This document shows, piece after piece, positions 8,299 to 17,100 of a stretch of 53,419 nt of DNA (positions within the stretch are counted from its first letter, which is position 1; each line of letters begins with the position of its first letter). This DNA comes from JAFDVJ01 sp964487505 (GTDB lineage: Bacteria; Acidobacteriota; Blastocatellia; Pyrinomonadales; Pyrinomonadaceae). The stretch is taken from NCBI GenBank assembly GCA_964487505.1, contig CAZARD010000016.1:1-53419 (forward strand), read 5' to 3'. The position numbers were made by a program, and so were the translations under genes. The notes under the pieces are model-generated. The model had not been told where the DNA came from, did not search any database, and saw only the letters and a program-made list of their open reading frames with translations.

Positions 8299-10035
8299 AT
8301 GCTACAACGCAGGATCTTCAGCGCGTTGCTGGTGGCCGCATTCTTGTTGCCGACCGCCGCGCTTGCCCAAACAAAGCCGATCTATCAGGCCCCCGCCGAC
8401 GTCATTGAGAAGATCAAGACCGAAGGAACGAAGAATTCGCAGGTGATGCAGACGCTGAGCTATCTGACCAACGTGATCGGCGGACGGCTGACGAATTCGC
8501 CGAACATGAAGCGCGCGAACGAGTGGACCCGCGACCAGATGGCCAAATGGGGTCTCGAGAACGCGCATCTCGAGGCCTGGGGCCCGTTCGGCCGCGGCTG
8601 GGAACTCAAGCGATTCTCGGCGCAGGTCTCGGCACCGTACGCATTCCCGATCATTGCCTATCCAAAGGCCTGGACCCCCGGGATCAGCGTGATGCCGCCG
8701 GCGCCGACCCCGAACGCGAAGGACAAGAAGGCGAAACCGGCGCCCGCGCCCCAGCCGTCCACGGTCCTTTCGGCCGATGTCGTGCTTTTCGACGCCAAGA
8801 CCGAGGCCGACTACGCGAAATTCAAGGGTCAGCTCAAGGGCAAGATCGTCCTGATGTCCGATGTCCGCGAGGTCAAGGCGGATTTCGAGGGAATGGGAGA
8901 GAGGCTCACCGACGTGCAGCTGCTGGCGATGGCGAACTCGCCCGACCCGGCGATGATGCAGCGGCCGGGTGGCCAGCCCAATCAAGCGCAGATGCAATCG
9001 CGGCTCGAGCGCTTCATGACATCCGTCAAGCGCACCAAGTTCCTCATCGAAGAGGGAGCAGCGCTCGTCGTCGACAATAGCTCGAACGGCAGCGGCGGGA
9101 CGCTCTTCGTTTCGGCTGCGTCGGTCGCGGCCGATATCCCGGCGAATCCGTTGGACTTCTTTACGCAGAAGCGTCTGCAGCCTTGGGACAAAGAGGCCGA
9201 GACCAAAATGGTGCCGCAGATGACCGTCGCGACCGAGGACTACAATCGTCTCGTAAGGATGGTCCAAGCCGGCGAGAAGGTGCAGCTCACGGTCGACCTC
9301 GCGGTCCAGTACCACGACGACGACCTGATGGCATACAACACAGTCGCCGAGATCCCGGGAACCGATCCGATGCTCAAGGAAGAACTCGTGATGCTCGGCG
9401 GGCATATGGATTCGTGGCACTCGGGCACGGGCGCGACCGACAATGCGGCCGGGGTGGCGGTCGCGATGGAAGCAGCGCGCATCATTAAGACCCTTGGGCT
9501 CAGACCGCGCCGGACGATACGCGTCGGTTTATGGTCGGGAGAGGAGCAGGGACTTTTCGGCTCGTCGAATTACGTCAAACAGCATTTCGGGGAAATGAAG
9601 GGCGGTGGCAACATTTTCGGAATCCCCCAACCGAACGCCCAGAAACCGGAACTGATAAAGGGAGCGGATTACGACAAGCTTTCGGCCTATTACAATCTCG
9701 ACAACGGCACCGGCAAGATCCGCGGCGTTTATCTGCAAGGGAACGCAAATGTCGCGCCGATTTTCCGCGCGTGGCTGATGCCCTTCGGCGAAATGGGCGC
9801 GTCGACCCTGACGATGCAGAACACGGGCGGGACCGACCATCTGTCGTTCGACCGCATCGGGCTTCCGGGATTCCAGTTCATCCAGGACGAGATCGAATAC
9901 GACACGCGGACGCATCATTCGAACCAGGACGTTTACGATCGGATCCAGGCCGACGATATGAAACAGGCCGCGACGATCATGGCCGCGTTCGTCTACCAGA
10001 CCGCGATGATGGACGAGAAGATGCCGAAGAAGTGA
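8299..10035 (+). CDS. Secreted M28 family zinc aminopeptidase
   Basis: A 578-residue secreted peptidase. Start ATG 8299 has AGGAG 11 bp upstream and gives a clear signal peptide (RRIFSALLVAAFLLPTAALAQ). A protease-associated (PA) domain region lies around residues 120-330, broken by a Pro/Ala/Lys-rich linker (near residues 135-155). The catalytic domain has the co-catalytic zinc ligands: GGHMDSW near residue 368, TDNAAG, WSGEEQG near residue 414, and the last ligand region THHSNQD near residue 538. M28 enzymes remove N-terminal amino acids; here in the periplasm or outside the cell. The reading frame extends far upstream, but into the repeat region. Nothing downstream on the same strand. Confidence 0.93.
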   Translation: MLQRRIFSALLVAAFLLPTAALAQTKPIYQAPADVIEKIKTEGTKNSQVMQTLSYLTNVIGGRLTNSPNMKRANEWTRDQMAKWGLENAHLEAWGPFGRGWELKRFSAQVSAPYAFPIIAYPKAWTPGISVMPPAPTPNAKDKKAKPAPAPQPSTVLSADVVLFDAKTEADYAKFKGQLKGKIVLMSDVREVKADFEGMGERLTDVQLLAMANSPDPAMMQRPGGQPNQAQMQSRLERFMTSVKRTKFLIEEGAALVVDNSSNGSGGTLFVSAASVAADIPANPLDFFTQKRLQPWDKEAETKMVPQMTVATEDYNRLVRMVQAGEKVQLTVDLAVQYHDDDLMAYNTVAEIPGTDPMLKEELVMLGGHMDSWHSGTGATDNAAGVAVAMEAARIIKTLGLRPRRTIRVGLWSGEEQGLFGSSNYVKQHFGEMKGGGNIFGIPQPNAQKPELIKGADYDKLSAYYNLDNGTGKIRGVYLQGNANVAPIFRAWLMPFGEMGASTLTMQNTGGTDHLSFDRIGLPGFQFIQDEIEYDTRTHHSNQDVYDRIQADDMKQAATIMAAFVYQTAMMDEKMPKK

Positions 10036-10054
10036 CGGCCGTTGGCTGGGATGC

Positions 10055-10150
10055 GGGATGCGGGATTTGGGATTTCGGATTTGGGACTAGGTCTGCGAAG
10101 AAACGAAATCCACGCCCGAGCGAAATCCCAAGTCCCACATCCCAAGTCCG
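10055..10150. repeat. Opposed heptamer arrays, GGGATTT / AAATCCC
   Basis: Left units GGGATGC, GGGATTT, GGGATTT, CGGATTT, GGGACTA (10055-10089) and right units AAATCCC, AAGTCCC, ACATCCC, AAGTCCG (10123-10150). They begin 20 bp after the peptidase stop and could form a hairpin at the convergent junction with ribE. The stretch 10151-10324 shows no gene. Confidence 0.8.
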
Positions 10151-10324
10151 AACGACATCCGCCTCGAATGGGGCGGTCCGGTGTCTTCCCCCGCTCCGGT
10201 TGCTCGGGATTGAGTTCGATCTGCAGTTGGCGGGCGCAAGCAACCCATCCTGACGGCGAATGGGAAACGAGTTCGGTCAGGCAAACAGCGGCGGGCTTCG
10301 ATCGCGATCCGCAAATCCCACGCC

Positions 10325-10538
10325 GGCGATCGCTTCCGCGATCGGCCCCCCTTTCTTCGTGCGGGGTTCGAGTTACGCGTTCACGTGTGACGCAGCGTCG
10401 GCGAATCGACGCGGGGGCAATCGGAGGACCGGTCGCGAATCAAGCTCCGCGAAGGCCCCGAGGCGATCGCTCCCGCGATCGGGCCCCCTTACTTCGTGCG
10501 GGGTTCTGCATTTCCGCACCTTACTTCGTGCGGGGTTC
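10325..10538 (+). repeat. Two and a half copies of a 45-bp palindrome-headed repeat
   Basis: Copy 1 at 10325-10369 and copy 2 at 10462-10506 begin GGCGATCGCT(T/C)CCGCGATCG, a 7-bp stem around a TYCC loop, and end TTCGTGCGGGGTTC. A partial third copy (10519-10538) keeps only the second half and runs into the stop codon of ribE (10537-10539). No gene lies in this 500-bp stretch. Confidence 0.8.
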
Positions 10539-11187
10539 AGCGGTTGAGATAACCCAACTCGCCGAGCCTTTCCATCGTGAGGGCCGATTCGCCGCGATCG
10601 CGGGATATCAACAGCCGCTCGACGTATTTCGCGATCACATCAGATTCGAGGTTCACGGGATCGCCCGAACGCAACGATGAGAGATTCGTCATCGTCCAGG
10701 TTTTCGGGATAAGGGCAACGTCGAACCAATCGGCCCCGAGCGCGGCAACGGTCAGCGAGATCCCTTCGACCGCGACCGATCCTTTGTAGATCAGATACCG
10801 TCCTATCTCGGCCGGAAATCCGATCCGAACTGTCCAGAATTCCCCGCTCTGCGAGGCCGAACGAAAAATGCCCCGCGCATCGACGTGCCCCTGCACGAAA
10901 TGTCCGCCGAGCCTTGTCGTCGGCGTGACCGCGCGTTCGAGATTCACCGGGGCGCCGACCCGGAGCCGTCCGAGGGTCGAAACGTTGAGCGTTTCATCCG
11001 AAACATCGGCCGCGAACGATCCCGGGCGCACGTCAATCGCCGTAAGACAAACGCCGTTGACGGCGATCGAATCGCCCGCATTGGTACCATCGGTCACGAT
11101 CGTCGCGCCGACCGTGATGCGCGCTCCCGACCCTGCGCGGTCGAATGCCTTGACTGATCCGAGTTCTTCGATTATTCCGGTAAACAT
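10537..11187 (-). CDS. ribE: Riboflavin synthase, alpha chain
   Basis: A 216-residue riboflavin synthase. It dismutates two 6,7-dimethyl-8-ribityllumazine molecules to riboflavin and the pyrimidinedione. Both lumazine-binding repeats are present: the first opens MFTGIIEELGSV and has DSIAVNGVCLTA; the second opens LGGHFVQGHVDARG and has GSVAVEGISLTV. Length is normal. It stands alone, not in a rib operon, and the leader on its 5' side (11188-11314) contains no FMN riboswitch core. Its stop codon is formed at the edge of an intergenic repeat, which suggests the repeat array abuts or has slightly altered the C-terminus (ending LGELGYLNR). Confidence 0.96.
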   Translation of the reverse strand: MFTGIIEELGSVKAFDRAGSGARITVGATIVTDGTNAGDSIAVNGVCLTAIDVRPGSFAADVSDETLNVSTLGRLRVGAPVNLERAVTPTTRLGGHFVQGHVDARGIFRSASQSGEFWTVRIGFPAEIGRYLIYKGSVAVEGISLTVAALGADWFDVALIPKTWTMTNLSSLRSGDPVNLESDVIAKYVERLLISRDRGESALTMERLGELGYLNR

Positions 11188-11314
11188 CTTATTTTCTGGG
11201 TGAATCTCAATCTAAGAACTTATCATATCGGAACTCCCGCCGGCACTGAACGAACGACTTGGGGTCTGATATATTTAAGTTGAAGCAGAACGATTCCAAG
11301 GGAGGAACGAGACT

Positions 11315-11803
11315 ATGATCTACGATGTCGAGTTGGTCCCCCAAGACACCAATATGTCGTGTTGGGCCGCCAGTATGGCGATGATCCTCAGTTGGCGGGA
11401 TCAGGCTTCCTATGATCCGCGGCGGATAGCCGAAAACCCCGGCGGCACGAATTATATGCCGCAGTACGCCGAGAACGGTCCGGGACTCGATCCGAACGAC
11501 CGCTACATACTTGAACGAAACGGCTTTGTGCTCGAATGGCCGCAGTGCTACACGCCGGCCGCGGTCGAGGCGATGCTGATGCAGTACGGCCCGTTGTGGT
11601 TCGCGTCGCTCGTGCCGGCCGGTCCGCATATCCGTGTCATACGCGGAATGACGGGCGATCAGGTTTACGTAAACGATCCGGCGCCCGTCGGACACGGATC
11701 GCAATATAGACGATCGTTCAACGATCTTTTCGGAGAAATGGAGACGCTCGGGGCGCAGGAATTGAACCAACGGTCTCCGGTATATGTAGCGCATCTGCCG
11801 TAA
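11315..11803 (+). CDS. Papain-like cysteine peptidase, C70/AvrRpt2-like
   Basis: A 162-residue protein. The segment QDTNMSCWAASMAMIL (about residues 10-25) carries the expected nucleophile, Cys16 followed by Trp-Ala, and a later PHIRVIRGM region (about residues 109-117) gives the His, followed by VNDP (about 125-128) for the Asp/Asn. This order fits papain-like cysteine peptidases of the AvrRpt2/C70 or C39-like kind. There is no signal peptide. A GGGAGG ribosome site precedes the start. The next gene, for a secreted protein, starts 30 bp later with its own strong ribosome site, so the two are probably co-transcribed. Substrate and role are unknown; catalytic assignments are by pattern only. 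Confidence 0.65.
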   Translation: MIYDVELVPQDTNMSCWAASMAMILSWRDQASYDPRRIAENPGGTNYMPQYAENGPGLDPNDRYILERNGFVLEWPQCYTPAAVEAMLMQYGPLWFASLVPAGPHIRVIRGMTGDQVYVNDPAPVGHGSQYRRSFNDLFGEMETLGAQELNQRSPVYVAHLP

Positions 11804-11833
11804 CGTACGTGTCATTTCCGAAAGGAGGACATT

Positions 11834-13003
11834 ATGTCACCGATCAACAACGGGAACCGACGCTCCGCTCAGGGCGGTCGGTTCTTTCTTGCCGTCTTCA
11901 TTTTCCTATTCTCATTGAGTTTTCCGGCGATCGCCCAGAAGGCGACATCGATCGTCATACACGATTCCACCGCGTCGGGCGCCGGAGGGGAGAGCGCCAC
12001 AGCGACGCTTCGAAGCGAGATCAAGGCGGCGCTCGAACGCGAGAAACCGTGCGTCGAACCCTTCGACGATCAGGACCTCCGTGACGCCATCCAGGACGAA
12101 CGGGAACGGGCGCTACTCGAAGGCGGCGATTCCAACGAGGTCTTGAAGCAGATCGGAAACCGAATGAATTCCGGCGTCGTGATCTCGGTCAAAGGCACTC
12201 CCGGACCGGGAGGCTCGATGACCTACACCGCGAGCGGTCTCGACACGCGATCGTCAACAATGGTGGCCCGCGAATCGGGCGGGCCGGGATCGGAGCGCCA
12301 AATGGCCGAGAACCTCGTCAAAAGCCTGGGGCCGTACCTTGCCGACCAATGCAAACCGCACTGGGTCGGGATCGTCAAATACGAATACCGTTGGGACGAA
12401 ACGAAAGAAAAGACCGACTCGGGCCAGATGCGCGCGGCATCGCGCAATATGAAGCGGCGGCTGACCGAGACGTCGAACTGGTCGAATCTGATCAAGGCGA
12501 CGCTTCAACCGCCCGCTGACGGCCAATCGATAGGCTCGCCGAACGCGCGGGTGATCCATCGGACAAGCTTGATCTACACAAAGGTCTCGAGCACGACCGG
12601 CGAACTGTATTGCCGCCTGCCGGGCCGCAATCCGTTCTGGAAGGGATACAACGAGGAGTATTCCGAGACGACGACCCAGATCGGCCAAGGCACGGATTCG
12701 ATGCCTGTGTTCATCGAGATCGACGACGACGGCAGTTACACGATCCGCGTGAACGCGCCGCCGGGCACTATGATCGGCAGGTTCGAGACCAAACGGTCGG
12801 CTTCCAGTTGCGAAGACACCGAGGCCGCTCCCAAGAACGAGGTCGTCAGCATGCCGGAAAGCCGGATCGCGGGAACGAGTTTTGAGGCCAACGGCAAATC
12901 ATCTTCGCCGAAACCGACGACGCTTTCCGGATCGAGGTCGCTGCCCGACGGCAGAACGACGATCACCTGGAATCTGAGGCTGGTCAAACCGAAGGGAAAG
13001 TAG
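11834..13003 (+). CDS. Secreted protein of unknown function
   Basis: A 389-residue protein that I do not recognise. AAAGGAGG lies just before the ATG. Residues 17-35 form a signal sequence (FFLAVFIFLFSLSFPAIAQ). The region to about residue 155 looks like a small alpha/beta domain (IVIHDSTASGAGG, then a helix with EIKAALEREKPC and VKSLGPYLADQC), resembling the N-terminal parts of secreted proteins that sense or bind at the envelope. The rest is polar and probably beta-rich, with four or so cysteines (for example CRLPG and SCEDTE). It follows the cysteine peptidase by 30 bp and may be its partner or substrate; this is inference from spacing only. Confidence 0.7.
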   Translation: MSPINNGNRRSAQGGRFFLAVFIFLFSLSFPAIAQKATSIVIHDSTASGAGGESATATLRSEIKAALEREKPCVEPFDDQDLRDAIQDERERALLEGGDSNEVLKQIGNRMNSGVVISVKGTPGPGGSMTYTASGLDTRSSTMVARESGGPGSERQMAENLVKSLGPYLADQCKPHWVGIVKYEYRWDETKEKTDSGQMRAASRNMKRRLTETSNWSNLIKATLQPPADGQSIGSPNARVIHRTSLIYTKVSSTTGELYCRLPGRNPFWKGYNEEYSETTTQIGQGTDSMPVFIEIDDDGSYTIRVNAPPGTMIGRFETKRSASSCEDTEAAPKNEVVSMPESRIAGTSFEANGKSSSPKPTTLSGSRSLPDGRTTITWNLRLVKPKGK

Positions 13004-13007
13004 CCGG

Positions 13008-13961
13008 TCAGTCGGCCTTTTGGATCGCCGAGAGCTTGCGGATATCGATCGAGATCGGTTCGTGGTTCTCGATCGGGTTGTACATCGACGCAAACTTGTG
13101 CCCGAACATCACCTCCGCGGCCTTGTAAGACGAGCGCGTATGCACGGTCTGCGCGAAGGTCTCATCCGTCGCGGTCAGAAGTATCAGAAACTCGGCATCC
13201 ACCCGCCCGAGGTCGTCCGCGTTCATTCCGAACATCGGCGAGGTCTCGTCAATCGGGTGGACGACCGTCCAGGCGAGCGGAAAGAACGACACGTTCTCGC
13301 GCTCGAGCCGCAGCAGATCGAACTTTCTGACGACTCTCCCGTCTTCATTGCAGAACCGCGAGAACGCGACCTGCGCGTTTACGTCGATCAGTTGATTGGC
13401 GCGCCCGTTGGCAATACGGAACATCAGGCCGGTACCGTCCCGGTACGGGGCGACGACCGCCCGGTCGCTGAAAATGATCTTTGCCGTCGGCCGGGCGAAC
13501 CGCGCGAACACGACGCCCGTGATCAGCGCGTTGGCCAAAAGGCTGTAGTATGACTCGATGGTGACGACCAGATTCGGAAGAATACCGACCGGATGGATCG
13601 TTCCGTAACCGATGGTGGCGAAGGTCTGAACCGAAAAGAAGAACCCTCGAACCAGTATGTTCTCGGTCGGCGTCGATGACGTGTCGACCAGCGCTTCGTG
13701 GCCAAACCCGGCGTACGCCAGTCCGAATACGACGTTGCTCAGGAAATAAAGGATGAGAACGATAACGAGAAACCTGGTCCACGACATCGTCAGGAGATAG
13801 TGGTAAAGATTGATCGTCGTGAACCGGCCGATCCCGGTTCGCTGGACGTTGAACGATCCGTCGCGGTTCAGGAACCGCATCCGGCTTTCTGATGCGACCT
13901 TCGCCCCGAAGCCGAGGTCCCGGCTTTCGGGACTGATCTCATTTTCGCCCGTTTGTTGCAT
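13008..13961 (-). CDS. Inward-rectifier type potassium channel (KirBac)
   Basis: A 317-residue channel. The N-terminal slide-helix region has the KirBac pattern RDLGFGAKV and RFLNRDGSFNVQRTG. Two membrane helices (about 62-84 and 126-148) flank the pore loop with selectivity filter TIGYGT at residues 116-121. The C-terminal half is the cytoplasmic immunoglobulin-like domain (TGLMFRIANGRANQLIDV, SYKAAEVMFGHKFASMY). Length matches other KirBac proteins. An upstream in-frame ATG exists, but its text is translated heptamer repeat, so I use the ATG at 13961. It ends 4 bp from the secreted protein gene on the other strand, a convergent junction. Confidence 0.93.
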   Translation of the reverse strand: MQQTGENEISPESRDLGFGAKVASESRMRFLNRDGSFNVQRTGIGRFTTINLYHYLLTMSWTRFLVIVLILYFLSNVVFGLAYAGFGHEALVDTSSTPTENILVRGFFFSVQTFATIGYGTIHPVGILPNLVVTIESYYSLLANALITGVVFARFARPTAKIIFSDRAVVAPYRDGTGLMFRIANGRANQLIDVNAQVAFSRFCNEDGRVVRKFDLLRLERENVSFFPLAWTVVHPIDETSPMFGMNADDLGRVDAEFLILLTATDETFAQTVHTRSSYKAAEVMFGHKFASMYNPIENHEPISIDIRKLSAIQKAD

Positions 13962-14001
13962 TGTTTGTCGGACCGAAAGCAGACAGTAGACGGCCGTGGG
14001 C

Positions 14002-14160
14002 AATGGACAATGGACAATGGACAGTGGTCAAAAGCGGTTGTCCATTGTCCANNNNNNNNNNNNNNNNNNNNNNNNNNNNNNNNNNNNNNNNNNNNNNNNN
14101 NNNNNNNNNNNNNNNNNNNNNNNNNNNNNNNNNNNNNNNNNNNNNNNNNNNTCCATTGAC
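14002..14160. repeat. Heptamer arrays, AATGGAC family, broken by an assembly gap
   Basis: Left units AATGGAC x3 and AGTGGTC (14002-14029); right arm TTGTCCATTGTCCA (14038-14051) ending at the N run; further TCCATTGAC after the gap (14152-14160). It is the same family as the array at 4302-4434. Confidence 0.8.
14052..14151. other. Assembly gap (100 N)
   Basis: Exactly 100 N, the usual placeholder for a gap of unknown size. Both edges are in heptamer repeat, so the true length and content here are unknown. Confidence 0.98.
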
Positions 14161-14169
14161 AACTGCCAC

Positions 14170-17100
14170 CTACCGCTTCGCCACTTTCACGTCGAACCAC
14201 ATATTCGTCAGTTTTTCCTGGATCGAATTCCCGCGGAGGCGGTCGTTCAGGTTGTGGAAATCGACGAAATCGAGGTTCTGATCCTGATTGAAGCACGAGA
14301 AGACGAAATATTCCTCACCCGTGTTCGGGTTGACGTGCCGCTGGAGACACTGCGCGCAAACCTCTTTCATCATGCACTGCATCGGCGAGTTGATCGACCC
14401 GATCGCGATATGGTCCGGCTTCAGAAAAGGTTTCAGAACACCAAAGCGAGCTTCGCGAACGCCGTTCATCATACGGTCCGACCCGATCGCGATGATCCGG
14501 TCGACATCGCTCAACTCGACTGTTTTCGTTCCGAGACTGCCTTCCGCGTAGGCGACCATCGCCTGTACGATGTTTCCCCGGAAATGCGCGTCGTGCGGCC
14601 GTTGCGGTTCGATCTCGACGCCGGCGTCGGTCGCCCAGATCACCTGGTCCGTGGCTTTCTCGATCTCTTCCCGCTTGTAAAGATCGGCGCCGTTCTTGTA
14701 ACCGGCGAAATAGATCACCCGGTTGTTCTTTTCGCGCAACGCCTTGGCGATCGAGAACAGCACGGCGTTTCCGAGTCCGCCGCCGGCGAGCATCACGGTC
14801 TCGTTCTCGGGAATCTCGGTCGGAGTTCCGGTCGGTCCCATCACGATCACTTCCTCGCCTTCCTTGAGGAGCGAACAGAGTTTCGATGACGTCCCCATCT
14901 CGAGAACGATCATCGAAAGCAGGCCCTTTTCTTTGTCTGTCCACGCGCCGGTCAACGCGAGGCCCTCCATCATCAGCCGTTTGCCGTCGATGAGCGCCGC
15001 CCTCGACTCGAAGTTCTGCAAACGATAGAACTGGCCCGGCTCGAACTTGCGAGCCTGCAGCGGCGCCTTGACGATGACGTCGACGATCGTCGGCGTCAGC
15101 CGATCGACCTTGACGACGGTCACCTTGAACATACCGTCGAGCTTCTTCACGAGGTCTTCGAACAGCGGCTCGCGATCGGCGTCGGGCGTGTTGCGGAGTT
15201 CATCCGCAAACAGTTCGACGACCTTTTCGTAGCCGTTCTTCGCCGACGCCATCGCCTTGACGACGTTGCCCGCGTACTGAGGGTGATTGTCGCCGTAGTA
15301 CGAGATGAACTTGCCGTCACGTTCGTACGATGTGAAGAATCCGGTTTCGCCTTTGGCGGCCTCGACCGTATGAAATTTTCCGTCGCCATTCTTCTCGAGC
15401 CGGAACGGCCGGAAAAACTGCCGCCATTCGTCGAGTTGGAATGTCCCCGGATATTCCTTTTCGTAGATCACGTTCGGCGACGTGCCGGCAGCGACGCAAA
15501 CCGTGCGCGCGGGCATCGTCACGAACTCGCCCGACCGCGAGAACTTTCCGGACTCGGGATCGTAGTTCTGTTTCTCGAACACGATAGCCTTCACTGCCCC
15601 ATACTCGTCCGGAACGGCCTCGGTCGGCGACATCAGCTCAATGATGTTGATCCCTTCTTCAAGCGCTTTCTGGATCTCCTCGTGATTCAGCCGATATGCC
15701 GGCGAATCCTGAAGCCGCTTGCGGTAAACCAGCGCGACGCCGCCCCACGATCGCAGCAACGGAATGAAATTCGGCTCCTCGCCTGCCTCAGCGGCCCGTC
15801 GGCGCTCGTCGCGGATCGCCTTGCCGTGAACAAGGAACTCGCCCATCACCTTCTTCTCTTCCTCGTCAAACGCTTTCCAGACCCCTTCTTCGCCGATCTC
15901 GGCTGCGATTGTCTCGAAATTCGCGAGCATTTTCTCGACCTGGACCGGATAATACCCCATCAACTCCGTTGCGGTGTCGATACCGGTCAGACCTCCTCCG
16001 ATGGCGATCGCCGGCAGACGAACCTGCAGGTTCGAAAGCATTTCTTTCTTGAACGCGCCGGTCAACTGGAGCGCCATCAGGAAATCGCTCGCCTTGCGGA
16101 TGCCGCGGATCAGATTGTTCTTCATCGGGACGATCGTCGGCTTGCCTGCGCCGGTCGCGATAGCGATATGATCGAACCCGAAATCCCAGGCGTCGTCGAT
16201 CGTCAGCGTCCCGCCGAACCGTATGCCGCCGTATGCGCGGAACTGCTTGCGGCGGAACAGCATCAGTTGCATCATCGTCAGGAAATTCTTGTCCCAACGA
16301 ACGGTGATGCCGTATTCCGAAACGCCGCCAAAGCCCGAAAGTACCCGGTCATCGAGTTCGTGTGTGATTTCGGAGATGTCCTTGACGGGCTTCGGGACCG
16401 ACCGGCCGAGGTCGCCTGTCAGATCCGCAGGGAGCGGTTCGATCTTGAGACCGTCGATCCCCACGACTCCGAACCCTTCGTTGAGGAGATAGTGCGACAA
16501 CGTGTAGCCCGCCGGGCCGAGCCCGACGACGAGCACGTTCTTCCCGTTGTACGGCAATTGATACGGCTGCTTCGCGTTGAGCGGGTTCCATCGCGTCAGA
16601 AGACCGTAGATCTCGAAACCGTACGGAAGGCTGAGGACATCCGTCAGGCTCGCGGTCTCGGCGAGCGGGATATTCACCGGCTCTTGCTTCTGGAAAATGC
16701 AACCCTTCATACAATCGTTGCAGATCCGGTGACCGGTTCCGGCGCACATCGGATTGTCGATGGTCACAAGCGCGAGCGAGGCGATCGAATCGCCCTGGCG
16801 CTTCATCAGATGCATCTCCGAGATCTTCTCGTCGAGCGGGCAGCCTTCGGTCTTGATCCCGAGCGGGTTCCGCTTCGGCGCGCCGTCCTTTTCGCGAAGC
16901 CCCGTCGAACAACTGTCCTTGTCGCGCTCGTGGCAGATCAGGCAGTAGTCGACCTCGAACAGCGCGTCGCGCTGCGTGCCGCGGTGATCGGTCAGCTTGA
17001 AGCCGTCGCGTCGGCGAAGGTCCGCGTCGTGACCGCGCATGATGTTGTGGAACTTCGCGTCCGGACGCGTCAAATGGACGAGATTCTGGTAGTCGATCGT

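Noticed and set aside
10325..10538. HIP1-type genome-wide palindrome system (GCGATCGC)
   Set aside because: The octamer also occurs by chance in GC-rich coding DNA here (for example near 11, 11928 and 16003); a count against expectation would be needed.
11188..11314. Possible FMN riboswitch upstream of ribE
   Set aside because: None of the conserved FMN-element core segments can be found; the region is short and shared with a divergent gene.
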